Shown: positions 20,517 through 30,214, numbered from the stretch's first letter. The stretch is DNA of 64,000 nt from Nocardioides campestrisoli (GCF_013624435.2 NZ_CP061768.1:1136001-1200000); one strand, 5' to 3'. Made by a program: numbers and translations. Notes: generated from the letters alone by a model not told the origin.

Positions 20517-21139
20517 TGGCCAGGTACCTGGACGTCCACCCGGACAACCCGCAGACACGGCTGATCGGGCAGATCGCCACGGCCCTGCGCGACGACGCGC
20601 TGATCGCCTACCCGACAGACTCGGGCTACGCGCTGGGCTGCCAGCTCGGCAACCGGGACGGACGGGACCGGATCCTGCGCATCCGCCAGCTCGACGAGCG
20701 GCACGACTTCACCCTGATGTGCAAGGACTTCGCCCAGCTGGGCCAGTTCGTCAAGCTGGACAACTCGGCCTTCCGGGCGATCAAGGCTGCCACCCCGGGG
20801 CCGTACACCTTCATCCTCCCCGCCACCTCCGAGGTGCCGCGGCGGCTGATGCACCCCAAGAAGAAGACGGTCGGGGTCCGGATCACCGACCACCCGGTGG
20901 TCTGCAGCCTGCTGGACGAGCTGGGGGAGCCGCTGCTCACCAGCACGCTCATCCTCCCCGGCGAGACCGAGCCGCGCACGCTCGGCTGGGACGTGAAGGA
21001 AGAGCTGGACCACCAGGTCGACGTCGTGGTCGAGGCCGGCGAGACGCCGGCCGAGCCCACCACCGTGGTCGACTGGTCGCAGGGCTACCCCGAGGTGCTC
21101 AGGGTCGGCGCCGGCGACCCCTCCCGTTTCGAGGAGTGA
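20516..21139 (+). CDS. Sua5/YciO/YrdC-domain protein (threonylcarbamoyl-AMP synthase family)
   Basis: 207 residues starting at the ATG at 20516, which overlaps the ispH stop. The YrdC fold is marked by LIAYPTDSGYALGCQLGN, the basic nucleotide/phosphate motif near RIRQLDERHDF, FTLMCKDF, TPGPYTFILPAT, KKKTVGVRITDHP and LTSTLILPG. The short length and lack of a C-terminal Sua5 domain make it YciO-like. Whether it makes threonylcarbamoyl-adenylate for tRNA t6A or has another role cannot be decided. Its 3' end overlaps the convergent DUF6542 gene by 55 bases. Confidence 0.82.
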   Translation: MARYLDVHPDNPQTRLIGQIATALRDDALIAYPTDSGYALGCQLGNRDGRDRILRIRQLDERHDFTLMCKDFAQLGQFVKLDNSAFRAIKAATPGPYTFILPATSEVPRRLMHPKKKTVGVRITDHPVVCSLLDELGEPLLTSTLILPGETEPRTLGWDVKEELDHQVDVVVEAGETPAEPTTVVDWSQGYPEVLRVGAGDPSRFEE

Positions 21140-21522
21140 CGTCGGCGCGCGGCCAGGGTGACCAGCGCCAGGCCGTAGCCGACCAGCAGGGCGGTGCTGT
21201 GGTGGGCGAGGCCGCTCACCAGTGACTGCACCACCCCGTCGTCCGGCTCGGCGATCATCTCCGGGGCCACGGCCCCGAGCAGCGCGAAGACCCCGAGCAT
21301 CAGGAACGGCGGCAGCAGCGACATCACGAAGAGAGCCTCGCCGGTCACTCGGACCGCCAGCCCCAGGCACAGGGTGATGAAGCAGAGGTCGAAGAAGAGG
21401 CTCAGCCGCCCCACCATCAGGTGGTCGAGCGCGACCACGGAGAGCGTCACCGCGAGCCCGAGCGCCACCACCTGGCGCCCGGACTCGGTGCCTGTCGCGT
21501 CTCGCGCCGGCCGTCGGCTCAC
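21085..21522 (-). CDS. DUF6542-like membrane protein
   Basis: 145 residues with about four hydrophobic segments (for example VVALGLAVTLSVVALDHLMV, LCFITLCLGLAV and LLPPFLMLGVFALLGAV). A similar small membrane protein follows lytB2/ispH in mycobacteria, as I recall. Function unknown. The GTG at 21522 has a TAGGTT -10 box (complement of 21529-21534) 6 nt upstream. Its C-terminal tail is encoded in the overlap with the Sua5-like gene and is Arg/Ser-rich. Confidence 0.65.
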   Translation of the reverse strand: MSRRPARDATGTESGRQVVALGLAVTLSVVALDHLMVGRLSLFFDLCFITLCLGLAVRVTGEALFVMSLLPPFLMLGVFALLGAVAPEMIAEPDDGVVQSLVSGLAHHSTALLVGYGLALVTLAARRRHSSKREGSPAPTLSTSG

Positions 21523-21544
21523 GGCAGCAACCTAGGGGCCCGGC

Positions 21545-22777
21545 TCAGGCTTCGCGCGCCCGACGCGCCGCAGACTCGCCCGGCTCGCCGTGTTCGCCGC
21601 GTTCGACGGGGTCGCCACCACTGAGGCGGGCCAGGTCCGGGAACGCGGGGTCGTCGTCCAGCAGCGCCAGCTCGGCGGCGGTCTCGGCGTCCCGGGACGG
21701 CACGAGCTCGGTGGCGGAGAGGTTGCGCGGGGTCAGCTCGACCTGCCTGACCTCGGTCAGACCGGCGTCGACGACGCCGAGGGACTCGAACCGCCGGGCG
21801 GTGACCAGCACGCGTCCCTCCAGAGAGCCGACCGCCTGGTTGAAGGCGCGTACGGCGGTGGTGAGTCCGCGGCCCACCTGGGCCACGTGGTCGCCCAGGG
21901 TGCCGAGCCGTTCGTAGAGCTCGCGGCCCAGCCGCTGGACCTCGGCCACCTGGGAGGCGAGGGTCTCCTGGCTCCAGCCCATGGCGACCGTGCGGAGCAG
22001 GGCGATCAGGGTGGTCGGGGTGGCCAGCACCACCCGACGCTCGGCTGCGTGGTCGAGCAGGCCGGGTTCGGCCTCCAGGGCGGCGGAGAGGAAGGCCTCG
22101 GCCGGCACGAACAGCACCACGAAGTCCGGCGTCGAGGGCAGTGACTTCCAGTAGGCCTTGGCGGACAGCCCGTCGACGTGGGTGCGCAACTGGCGCGCGT
22201 GCCGGGCCAGGTGGGCCTGCCGCTCCTCGTCGTTGTCGCTCCCGGTGGCGTCGAGGAAGGCGTCGAGCGGGACCTTGGCGTCGACGACGACCTGGCGACC
22301 GCCCGCGAGGTTGACCACCAGGTCGGGGCGTCGGGCGCCGTCGTCGAGCTGGTGCTGCTCGGTGAAGTCACACCGGTCGACCATCCCGGCCAGCTCGACG
22401 GCACGGCGCAGGTGCATCTCGCCCCAGCGGCCCCGGACCTGCGGCTTGCGCAGGGCGGTGGCGAGCGAGGACGTCTCGCGGCGCAGCGACTCGGTGGTCA
22501 TCCGCATCCCGTGGACCTGGGCGTTGAACTCGCCCTGCCAGGTCGCCCGGTCGTGGTGCAGGTCCTTGAGCTGGTCGGCCAGCCGCTCGAGCCCTTCCCG
22601 GATCACCGCCTGGTCGGCGGCGCGGGACTCCAGCGCCGCCACCGCCTGCGGCTCGGCGGCCCGACCTCGGGCCCAGAGCAGGCCGATGAGCGCTCCCAGG
22701 CCGAGTCCGAGGAGCAGCCCGGTCACCAGCGTCATCACGGTCGAGAGGTCCATGCCCACGATGATGGCGGTGACCAC
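21545..22777 (-). CDS. rmuC: DNA recombination protein RmuC homologue
   Basis: About 410 residues. An N-terminal transmembrane helix (LVTGLLLGLGLGALIGLLWA) is followed by a coiled-coil region and the RmuC nuclease-like domain: RGRWGEMHLRRAVELAGM, RRPDLVVNLAGGRQVVVDAK, VVLFVPAEAFLSAAL and VVLATPTTLIALLRTVA. RmuC limits certain inversions and has a PD-(D/E)XK-like core; the D...DAK residues are present. The GTG at 22777 is preferred because AGGAG lies 5 nt upstream; GTG 22783 overlaps that site, and ATG 22753 is also possible. Confidence 0.88.
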   Translation of the reverse strand: MVTAIIVGMDLSTVMTLVTGLLLGLGLGALIGLLWARGRAAEPQAVAALESRAADQAVIREGLERLADQLKDLHHDRATWQGEFNAQVHGMRMTTESLRRETSSLATALRKPQVRGRWGEMHLRRAVELAGMVDRCDFTEQHQLDDGARRPDLVVNLAGGRQVVVDAKVPLDAFLDATGSDNDEERQAHLARHARQLRTHVDGLSAKAYWKSLPSTPDFVVLFVPAEAFLSAALEAEPGLLDHAAERRVVLATPTTLIALLRTVAMGWSQETLASQVAEVQRLGRELYERLGTLGDHVAQVGRGLTTAVRAFNQAVGSLEGRVLVTARRFESLGVVDAGLTEVRQVELTPRNLSATELVPSRDAETAAELALLDDDPAFPDLARLSGGDPVERGEHGEPGESAARRAREA

Positions 22778-22809
22778 CGACACTCCTGCGTCCGGGACGG
22801 TCCGGCGCG

Positions 22810-23181
22810 TCAGGGGGAGTCGACGCCCGCCGGCTCCCAGAGCTGGACCGGGTTGTCCTCGGGGTCCACGAGGTCGGCGAAGCGGCCGTTGGGGTAGACC
22901 TCGTCGTGCACCTCGACCTCCACCCCGGCGCTGCGCAGCTGCGTCACCATGGCGTCGAGGTCACGGACCCGGAAGTTCACACCCCACCCCCGGCCGCCGA
23001 GGTGCGGTGAGTCGGTCGGCATGGCGGCGAGGACCGTGGAGCCTGCCTCCTGGCGCCACGAGGGCTCCCCGTAGCTCTCGGGTGCGGGGTCGATCCCCAG
23101 GTGGTCCGCGTACCACCGGGCCAGCACCTCGGGGTCCCGCGCGGCGAAGAAGAGCCCGCCGATCCCCGTCACCCGTTCCAT
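22810..23181 (-). CDS. VOC-family (glyoxalase/bleomycin-resistance-like) protein
   Basis: 123 residues, two beta-alpha-beta-beta-beta modules: residues about 5-45 (GLFFAARDPEVLARWYADHL) and 75-118 (FRVRDLDAMVTQLRSAGVEV, ending DPEDNPVQLWEP). The terminal Glu/Asp pattern is that of small dimeric vicinal-oxygen-chelate proteins. The substrate is unknown. The ATG at 23181 has a TAGGCT -10 box (complement of 23188-23193) 6 nt upstream, so it is probably leaderless and separate from rmuC. Confidence 0.8.
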   Translation of the reverse strand: MERVTGIGGLFFAARDPEVLARWYADHLGIDPAPESYGEPSWRQEAGSTVLAAMPTDSPHLGGRGWGVNFRVRDLDAMVTQLRSAGVEVEVHDEVYPNGRFADLVDPEDNPVQLWEPAGVDSP

Positions 23182-23232
23182 GACCGGAGCCTAGTCCGGC
23201 GGGAGCGCGGAGCGCACCGTCAAGAGACGGGC

Positions 23233-24009
23233 TCAGGCCAGGTCGGCGACCACCGGCGCGTGGTCGGAGGCGCCCTTGCCGGCGCGCTCGTCCCGGTCGA
23301 TGAACGCGTGGCTCACCCGGCCGGCCAACGAGGGGGAGCCCAGGATGAAGTCGATCCGCAGACCGCGATTGCGCTCGAACCGCTGCCGGTAGTAGTCCCA
23401 GTAGGTGTAGTTGTCCGGCTCCGGGGTGAACGGCCGGACCACGTCGGCGTACCCGTCGTCGAGGAAGCCCTGGAACGCCGCGCGCTCCGCGGGGGTGACG
23501 TGGGTGGAGTTCTTGAACTGGGCCGGGTCGAACACGTCGTCGTCGGTGGGGCAGACGTTCCAGTCGCCCACCAGGGCGGTGTCCTCGCCCAGCCAGCCCT
23601 TGGCCTGGTCCCGCAGCCGGGCCAGCCAGTCGAGCTTGTAGACGTAGTGCGGGTCGGCGGGCTTGCGGCCGTTCGGCACGTAGAGCGACCAGATCCGTAC
23701 GCCGCCGCAGACCGCGCCGATCGCCCGGGCCTCGGCCTCGGCGGGCTCGCCGTACGTCGGCATCCCCTCGAAGCCGACCTGCACGTCCTCGAGACCCACC
23801 CGGCTGATCAGGGCGACCCCGTTCCACTGGCTGGTGCCCGCGGCGGCGACCTCGTAGCCCAGCGACTGCAGCCCCATCAGCGGGAGCTGGTCGACCTTGG
23901 CCTTGGTCTCCTGGACGGCGAGCACGTCGACGTCGTGGCGCTCCAGGAAGGCCTCGACGCGGTCGATGCGGGAGCGGAGGGAGTTGACGTTCCAGGTCGC
24001 GATGCGCAC
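23233..24009 (-). CDS. xth: Exodeoxyribonuclease III (AP endonuclease)
   Basis: 258 residues. It repairs abasic sites and 3'-blocked ends. Motifs of the exonuclease III family are present: TWNVNSLRSR, VLAVQETK with the metal-binding Glu, SLYVPNGR, GDWNVCPTDDD, the YTYWDYYR segment, RIDFILGS and the terminal SDHAPVVADL. The GTG at 24009 is preceded by TAGACT (complement of 24017-24022) at 7 nt. It lies 10 bp downstream of the PH-domain gene on the same strand, but the -10 box suggests its own promoter inside that gene's end. Confidence 0.93.
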   Translation of the reverse strand: MRIATWNVNSLRSRIDRVEAFLERHDVDVLAVQETKAKVDQLPLMGLQSLGYEVAAAGTSQWNGVALISRVGLEDVQVGFEGMPTYGEPAEAEARAIGAVCGGVRIWSLYVPNGRKPADPHYVYKLDWLARLRDQAKGWLGEDTALVGDWNVCPTDDDVFDPAQFKNSTHVTPAERAAFQGFLDDGYADVVRPFTPEPDNYTYWDYYRQRFERNRGLRIDFILGSPSLAGRVSHAFIDRDERAGKGASDHAPVVADLA

Positions 24010-24019
24010 CGGCGGCAGT

Positions 24020-25576
24020 CTAGGTGAGGAAGGGATCGAGCAGGCCCGGGGTTGCCTCGTCGGCGAGCGAGACCGCCCGGCCCAGGGGCACGTCGCGCAG
24101 CACGACCCGCTCCGGCGCCGCGGCCGTGGTGGCGGTGAGCGTGGCCAGTCCGGCGCGTCGCTGGAAGAAGGACTGCTCGACCACCCAGCCGATGATCCCG
24201 TCGCGCTCCAGGACGGTCCGGGTCCGGGTGCTGCTGCCGCTGCCGACGACCAGGTGGTGCTCGGTCAGCGCGTGGCCCAGGTGCGCGTACGTCGCCTCGG
24301 CCAGCACGACGCCGAGCACGGCGAGGAACGGGACGATGCTCCAGGTGGCCCAGTCGGGGAGCCAGTCGCGGGGCCCGGAGGTCACCTGGGGCAGGTGCAG
24401 CACGACCAGGACGACGAGCGCGGTCAGCGTCAGCCACTGGGACCGCACGTGCGCGCGCCGGCGGGCGCGCGGACCGTGCTGGGTCAGCGCGACGGCGAGC
24501 GGACGCTCGTCGCCGAGGAGGCGGCCGCCCACGCCCGCCGCCACACCCGTCGGGCACGGTGGGAGGAGGGCCGCGGAGCCGGCGTCGATCCCGGTGGCGA
24601 GGATGGAGAGCTCTGCACCGCCGACGACGCGGAGCAGCACCTTCTCCTCGAGCCGGACGCCGCGCACCCGCTGCTCCTCCACGCTGATCGAGCGCGTGGT
24701 GACCAGTCCGGAGACCCGGTGCAGGGAGCCGTCGTACCGGGTCACGCGCAGGCCCCACCACTGTGCGAGGTACCCCAGGGTCGAGAGCACGATCCAGGCG
24801 ACCAGGGCGACGGTGACCAGCCCCGCCACCACGACCACGACGGCGTACCCGGTCACCCATTCCACGGCGTCCTGCACGTCGTCCGGCTCGATCACCGGGA
24901 AGTCGTCGAGGACCTGGGTGAGGAACCCGAAGGCACTGGCGACGATGACCAGACGGGCCAGGCTGAACGGGGCGAACCGGGCCCACGCCGGGTCGAGGGT
25001 CGCGAGCAGCTCGACATCCGGTGCGCCCATGGTCGGCGGGTACGGCGAGTCCTCGCCCGTGACGCCCGTGCCGTCGAGGTCGTCGGGACCAGCGGCGCCC
25101 GGGACCTGGGGCGGGGCAGCGGCCCGCCGCCGGGCCAGCAGGGTGGTGCGCAGCCGCTCGGCCTGCTCCACGGTGACGGCGTCGAGCACGATGCGCTCGT
25201 CGTCGACGCCGGTGCCGATCTGGACCTTGCGCAGCCCGAGCATCCGGTGCAGCAGCGGGCCCTCGAGGTCGACGCTGCGGATCCGGTCGAGCCGCACCGT
25301 GGAGGTCTTGGTGTTGAGCAGTCCGGTGCGCTGCTGGTACTGCTCCTCGTCGAGCCGGAACCAGGTGGTCAGCCAGGGGATCACCCCGAGCACGGCCGCG
25401 CCGACGAGGAACACCGGCAGGGCGACCAGGGTCAGCACGGGCCGGTCGCTGGTGCTCAGGCCCACCACCACGGCGATCAGGGGCAGGAGGAAGGCGCGGA
25501 GCACGGACACGGGGTCGATCAAGAGCTTGCGGGCGCTCAGCCGCTGCCAGCCCGCGCCCTCGGCGGGCCGGTTCAC
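24020..25576 (-). CDS. Large membrane protein with bacterial PH (DUF304/YdbT-like) domains
   Basis: 518 residues starting at a GTG (25576) that overlaps the stop of the gene before it. It contains three bPH_2 units, each following a pair of transmembrane helices. The units carry the motifs RLDEEQYQQRTGLLNTKT, then LRVTRYDGSLHRVSGLVTTR and finally LTEHHLVVGSGSSTRTRTVL. This is the layout of YdbT, which with YdbS is reported to relate to envelope processes. Function here is unknown. It is the second gene of a two-gene unit. Confidence 0.8.
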   Translation of the reverse strand: MNRPAEGAGWQRLSARKLLIDPVSVLRAFLLPLIAVVVGLSTSDRPVLTLVALPVFLVGAAVLGVIPWLTTWFRLDEEQYQQRTGLLNTKTSTVRLDRIRSVDLEGPLLHRMLGLRKVQIGTGVDDERIVLDAVTVEQAERLRTTLLARRRAAAPPQVPGAAGPDDLDGTGVTGEDSPYPPTMGAPDVELLATLDPAWARFAPFSLARLVIVASAFGFLTQVLDDFPVIEPDDVQDAVEWVTGYAVVVVVAGLVTVALVAWIVLSTLGYLAQWWGLRVTRYDGSLHRVSGLVTTRSISVEEQRVRGVRLEEKVLLRVVGGAELSILATGIDAGSAALLPPCPTGVAAGVGGRLLGDERPLAVALTQHGPRARRRAHVRSQWLTLTALVVLVVLHLPQVTSGPRDWLPDWATWSIVPFLAVLGVVLAEATYAHLGHALTEHHLVVGSGSSTRTRTVLERDGIIGWVVEQSFFQRRAGLATLTATTAAAPERVVLRDVPLGRAVSLADEATPGLLDPFLT

Positions 25577-26103
25577 GTGGCGTCGCCCTCGCTGGCCCCG
25601 GTGATCGCGGTCAGCTGGGCGACCAGGGTGCGGGCCTCCTCGGCGTCCAGCCCCTCGATGGTGATCGGGCCGGCAGCCGAGGCCGTGGTCACGGTCAGGG
25701 ACGCCAGCCGGTAGCGGCGCATCAGGGCGCCCTGGTGCGACTCCACCGTCTGGACCCGGTTCAGCGGTGCGATCCGGGTCTCCAGCGAGAGCCAGCCGGA
25801 TCGGGTGTGCACGGCCTGCGGCGTGACCTCCCAGCGGTGCACGCGGTAGCGGAGCCCGGGCACCACGAAGGTGTACACGCCGTTGACCACCACGAGGACG
25901 GCCACCAGGACGGTCGCCCACCAGGGCCACTCGGGGAGGACGAGGAAGAGGACCCCGGCGGCGGCGATCTCGGCGAGCGCGCCGAGCAGCGCCTTGGTCC
26001 GCCAGTAGCCGACGGCCCGCGGGCAGACCCGGTGCGCGGGGTCGCGCAGGACCTCCGAGGAGGGCGGCGGCACGGCGGCGGGGTCTGACGGCTCCAGGCT
26101 CAC
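25573..26103 (-). CDS. PH-domain membrane protein (YdbS-like)
   Basis: 176 residues from a GTG at 26103. After a polar N-terminus with a CPRAVGYWR motif there are two transmembrane helices (LLGALAEIAAAGVLFLVLP and ATVLVAVLVVVNGVYTFVV). A single bPH_2 domain follows, with LRYRVHRWEVTPQAVHTRSG, RIAPLNRVQTVES and GALMRRYRLASLTV. It overlaps the YdbT-like gene by four bases (GTGA), so the two proteins probably act together. The long frame upstream of 26103 is shadow. Confidence 0.82.
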   Translation of the reverse strand: MSLEPSDPAAVPPPSSEVLRDPAHRVCPRAVGYWRTKALLGALAEIAAAGVLFLVLPEWPWWATVLVAVLVVVNGVYTFVVPGLRYRVHRWEVTPQAVHTRSGWLSLETRIAPLNRVQTVESHQGALMRRYRLASLTVTTASAAGPITIEGLDAEEARTLVAQLTAITGASEGDAT

Positions 26104-26210
26104 GCGGTGAGCCTGCCACACGGCGCCGACGGCCGACGCGGGACGGCGGAACCGCGTGGACGCGGGCTCGGCGGGCCCCGCGAGATTGGGTCGGGTGCGG
26201 GCGCCGGACC

Positions 26211-26216
26211 TAGACT
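26211..26216 (+). promoter_or_regulatory. -10 box (TAGACT) of ychF
   Basis: TAGACT is 8 nt before the GTG start of ychF, with no Shine-Dalgarno between them. This gives an expected leaderless message. Confidence 0.6.
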
Positions 26217-26224
26217 CGGCGCCC

Positions 26225-27298
<1,074 letters not shown>

Positions 27299-27307
27299 CG
27301 GGTTTGC

Positions 27308-27322
27308 GTTTGCGCAGGTCAG
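27308..27322 (+). repeat. End repeat A, left copy
   Basis: GTTTGCGCAGGTCAG, exactly repeated in the same orientation at 34804-34818. It lies 13 nt inside the left core and 47 nt inside the right one. Possible recombination-directionality or integrase-binding site. Confidence 0.65.
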
Positions 27323-27340
27323 AAGGCATTTGGGAGCCTC

Positions 27341-28456
27341 TCAGGCCCGTTCTGCCCTCAGTGTGCCCTCACCAGAACCGGCGACTTCGGCGAACAGCAG
27401 CGCTGCGGCGTCCCTGACGCGGTCCTCCGCGGTGGGCCACAGGTGGGCGTACGTGGTGAGCGTGGTGGTCGACTTCGCGTGCCCCAGAGCACGCTGGACG
27501 ACGACCACGTCGCAGCCCGACGCGATCAGCCCGGAGGCGTAGAAGTGCCGCAGGTCGTGCAGCCGGACGCCGGAGACGCTGGCCCGTCGCAGGGTGGTGC
27601 GCCATCGGTGACCGATGGTGTTCTGGTGCGGTGGTACGTCCTCGACCTCGGCGAAGAGCCAGTCGTACGGCAGGCCCAGCGCGACGTGTTCGGACAGCAT
27701 CTGCAGGAGCGCGTCGGGGACGTGGACGGTGCGCTCGGAGTTGTACTTCGGCAGCCGGATCTCATAGCCCCCGTCGAGGCGCTGGACCTGCCGGCGCACA
27801 TGCACCTGGCGGCGTAGGAAGTCGACGTCGCCCATCTGCAGCGCGGCGGCTTCCCCGAGCCGGAGGCCGGCGAAGGTGCACAGGCCCACGAAGGCGCGGA
27901 ACCGCGGCTCGGCGGCCTCGAGGATGTCGCGGATCATCTCCGGGGTGGGGATCTCCATGGCTGCTTCGCGCCGCCGCAGCCGCGGCAGCCGGACCTGGAC
28001 GGTCGGGTCGACGGCGATCATGCCGTCGCGGACGGCCGCCTTGAACACCGTGCGCACGTTGACGAAGCGGGTCTTGATGGTGCCCGGTGCGAGCGGTCGC
28101 GCCCGCTTGGCCGTGGGGACCGTCATCGACTTCACCCACGCCTCGACATGGCTGGGACGGATCAGCCGGAGGTCGACCTCGGCGAAGGTGGTCGACTTCG
28201 CGGCGAGGGACATCGCCTGCCGGGTTCCGTCGGTCCAGAGCTGGTCGGCACTCCACGCCTCGAAATAGGCCAGGAACGACACCTTGCCGGCCTCGGGGTC
28301 GACCCAGCGGCCGCGGTCCAGGGCGTCGAGCTGCTGGCGGCGCCACCGCACCGCATCGACCTGCCGGTCGAAGGACCGTTCGTGCTGACGGCCCGTCTCG
28401 GGGTTGCGGTAGCGCGCCCGCCAGGAGTCGCCGCGCCGGCTGATCCCCTCAGGCAT
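27341..28456 (-). CDS. int: Tyrosine recombinase (phage-type integrase)
   Basis: 371 residues. The N-terminal part (GDSWRARYRNPETGRQHERSF) is an arm-binding-like beta domain. A SAM-like core-binding domain follows (about residues 60-160), then the catalytic domain with all key residues: Arg in AGLRLGEAAAL, Lys in the beta-hairpin LPKYNSER, His-x-x-Arg in LHDLRHFYASG, His in GHAKSTTTLTTY and the final Tyr in that same segment. The start is the ATG at 28456. It reads toward attL, only 46 nt from the core, the normal position for an integrase of an integrative element. Its 3' coding end contains the left arm-type repeats. Confidence 0.93.
   Translation of the reverse strand: MPEGISRRGDSWRARYRNPETGRQHERSFDRQVDAVRWRRQQLDALDRGRWVDPEAGKVSFLAYFEAWSADQLWTDGTRQAMSLAAKSTTFAEVDLRLIRPSHVEAWVKSMTVPTAKRARPLAPGTIKTRFVNVRTVFKAAVRDGMIAVDPTVQVRLPRLRRREAAMEIPTPEMIRDILEAAEPRFRAFVGLCTFAGLRLGEAAALQMGDVDFLRRQVHVRRQVQRLDGGYEIRLPKYNSERTVHVPDALLQMLSEHVALGLPYDWLFAEVEDVPPHQNTIGHRWRTTLRRASVSGVRLHDLRHFYASGLIASGCDVVVVQRALGHAKSTTTLTTYAHLWPTAEDRVRDAAALLFAEVAGSGEGTLRAERA
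27353..27375 (+). repeat. End repeat B (paired 8-mer), left copy
   Basis: TGCCCTCA, three bases, then TGCCCTCACCAG: two direct copies 11 bp apart, one helical turn. The same module recurs at 34730-34752 with only the spacer changed. This looks like a pair of arm-type integrase sites. Confidence 0.65.
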
Positions 28457-28693
28457 CGGGAACCCCGGGCTGCTCGATGGACGCCATGGCCTTCCTCTCC
28501 GAGACCCACCACGGTAACCGCGTCCACCCACGACGGTCGAGGACGACGACTGGTCCCACCCCATTGGTAGTGGTCCCTGGGCGTCGCTGTCGGAAACGAG
28601 TCCCTGACCGGCCGAGGTGATCGCCAGAGCGTGGCCGCGGCCCTTGGTGACTGACCAGCCGCAACCACGACCGCCTGAGGGAGACGCGACGCC

Positions 28694-28990
28694 ATGCGAC
28701 ACAACAACAAGAGCCAGGACCACCCGACCCTCTGGGACCAGCCCCACGAGAGCCGCCAGCCACGCCCAACGCCGCCTCCACTGCCGGCCCAGCGTCCAGC
28801 CAAGCCCATGGAGCACCAAGAGCTGTGGAACATCGAGGACGTGGCCAACTACCTCGGCGTGCCAAAGCAGACCGTCTACTCGTGGCGAACCACGGGCTAC
28901 GGCCCCCAGGGCTTCCGTGTCGGCAAGCACCTCCGCTGGCGGGCTGCGACGGTCATCACCTGGACCCTGGGGCTGGAACAGCAGCGGTAA
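28694..28990 (+). CDS. Small helix-turn-helix (excisionase-like) protein
   Basis: 98 residues from the ATG at 28694, with a GAGGGAG purine tract upstream. The N-terminal 40 residues are polar and Pro-rich. The C-terminal half is a MerR/excisionase-type winged helix: LWNIEDVANYLGVPKQTVYS, then the wing GYGPQGFRVGKHLRWRAATV. It is divergent from the integrase, separated by 237 bp. In actinobacterial integrative elements such proteins are usually the recombination-directionality factor, which is my inference here. A local transcription regulator is the alternative. Confidence 0.82.
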   Translation: MRHNNKSQDHPTLWDQPHESRQPRPTPPPLPAQRPAKPMEHQELWNIEDVANYLGVPKQTVYSWRTTGYGPQGFRVGKHLRWRAATVITWTLGLEQQR

Positions 28991-29089
28991 GGGACGCAAC
29001 CGACACCTGCCTGGTCACGGGCATTGCACCCAGATAGATGCAGCACGGGTGACACATGGATGCAATGGCCTTCCGCTTGCTTGAACCAC

Positions 29090-29224
29090 CCTCCGAGTCG
29101 GAGGATGAGGCCGTCGCAGGTGTTGTCACATCTCGCGGCCCTAGGGTGAGCGACCACGAAGTCAGAGGCATCAGGTACGGCTAGACGCATCCTCCGAGAT
29201 GTTGACGGAGGCGCCCCCTACGAT
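29090..29224 (+). promoter_or_regulatory. ietA upstream region: two CCTCCG inverted repeats and a -10 box
   Basis: TACGAT at 29219-29224 ends 6 nt before the ATG at 29231, the same leaderless spacing used by chromosomal genes here. CCTCCG 29191-29196 and CGGAGG 29206-29211 form an inverted repeat covering the -35 position. A tighter copy, CCTCCGA 29090-29096 with TCGGAGG 29098-29104, lies 100 bp upstream. The pair could be operators for one regulator, perhaps the HTH protein upstream. Confidence 0.5.
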
Positions 29225-29230
29225 GAGCGC

Positions 29231-30205
29231 ATGGCGGGCAGGCACCTGAAGGAGATCTTTAAGGCGTTCCAGACTCGAGACGAGCTGGCGTTTCGGCGCG
29301 CCGCTTCAGAAATTATCGAGGAGGAGCAGGCGAAGCACCACAACGCCCTGGCACGAGACCTGCAGAAGCTCCTAGTCGCCGGGGGCGGTGCGGTCGACAC
29401 CTCCTCGACGATCATCGTCCCCGCACCCCCGAAAGATCGTGAGGGCGAGTGGGATCTGGGCGAGGTGAAGGAACCTGGCCGGCTTCTTGAGGACCTCATC
29501 CTCGATCCACAGATTGTCCAGACCCTTGAGGGCCTCGTCGAGGAGATAGGCCAATGGTCCGCCCTGGACTCGGCCGGAATCCCTCGCAGGCAACGCCTGC
29601 TTCTCGAGGGCCCACCAGGCTGTGGGAAAACGACAGCCGCAGAGGCTCTGGCGACAGAACTAGGCCGACCATTTCTGCTTGTACGACTCGACGCAGTGGT
29701 TTCGTCCTATCTAGGTGAAACGGCGAGCAACCTGCGACGCATCCTCGACTATGCCGACCAAGCTCCGTTCGTTGTTCTCTTCGATGAATTTGACGCACTC
29801 GGAAGGTCGCGCGACGATTACTCAGAACATGGCGAGATGAAGCGAGTCGTGACGGCGTTCCTCCAGATGACGGACCGTTATCGGGGTCCAAGCCTGCTCA
29901 TAGCGGCCACGAACCATTCTGGGCTGTTGGACCAAGCGTTGTGGCGTCGTTTCGACGAAGTACTCACGTTCCGGATGCCAACCGTCCATGAGTTGCGCAG
30001 ACTTCTTCGTCTGCGCCTCAAGCGTGTATCCCACTCAGGGGTCGACGTCGATCTCTACGCAAGCGCGTTAAAGGGCCGACCTCATGCGGCTGCCGACAAG
30101 CTAGTTACTGATGCCCGGCGGCACGCGATGCTGCGCCATGCCAATTCGGTCGAATCACAAGATTTTGACGCGGTCTTACGCGGCGTGACCGCTCGTCCGT
30201 GGTAA
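29231..30205 (+). CDS. ietA: AAA-family ATPase, IetA-like anti-phage component
   Basis: 324 residues. An N-terminal helical region (1-90) precedes one AAA domain. Walker A is GPPGCGKT at 127-134, Walker B VVLFDEFDAL at 181-190, sensor 1 the Asn in IAATNHS (228) and the arginine finger in LWRRFDE (239-240). The gene is followed after 9 nt by a subtilase, the two-gene arrangement of the ietAS defence system described in the 2020 survey of anti-phage genes (from memory). The AAA protein would sense infection or drive the protease; this is inferred. Leu280 and Leu316 use TTA codons, very rare in such genomes. Confidence in AAA is very high; in the system name moderate to high. Confidence 0.85.
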   Translation: MAGRHLKEIFKAFQTRDELAFRRAASEIIEEEQAKHHNALARDLQKLLVAGGGAVDTSSTIIVPAPPKDREGEWDLGEVKEPGRLLEDLILDPQIVQTLEGLVEEIGQWSALDSAGIPRRQRLLLEGPPGCGKTTAAEALATELGRPFLLVRLDAVVSSYLGETASNLRRILDYADQAPFVVLFDEFDALGRSRDDYSEHGEMKRVVTAFLQMTDRYRGPSLLIAATNHSGLLDQALWRRFDEVLTFRMPTVHELRRLLRLRLKRVSHSGVDVDLYASALKGRPHAAADKLVTDARRHAMLRHANSVESQDFDAVLRGVTARPW

Positions 30206-30214
30206 ACCCGGCGC

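Noticed and set aside
27308..27322. Repeat A as the recombination core
   Set aside because: Only the GTTCCGCTTCAACGT repeat coincides with the interrupted end of ychF at both junctions; A lies inside the element at unequal distances.
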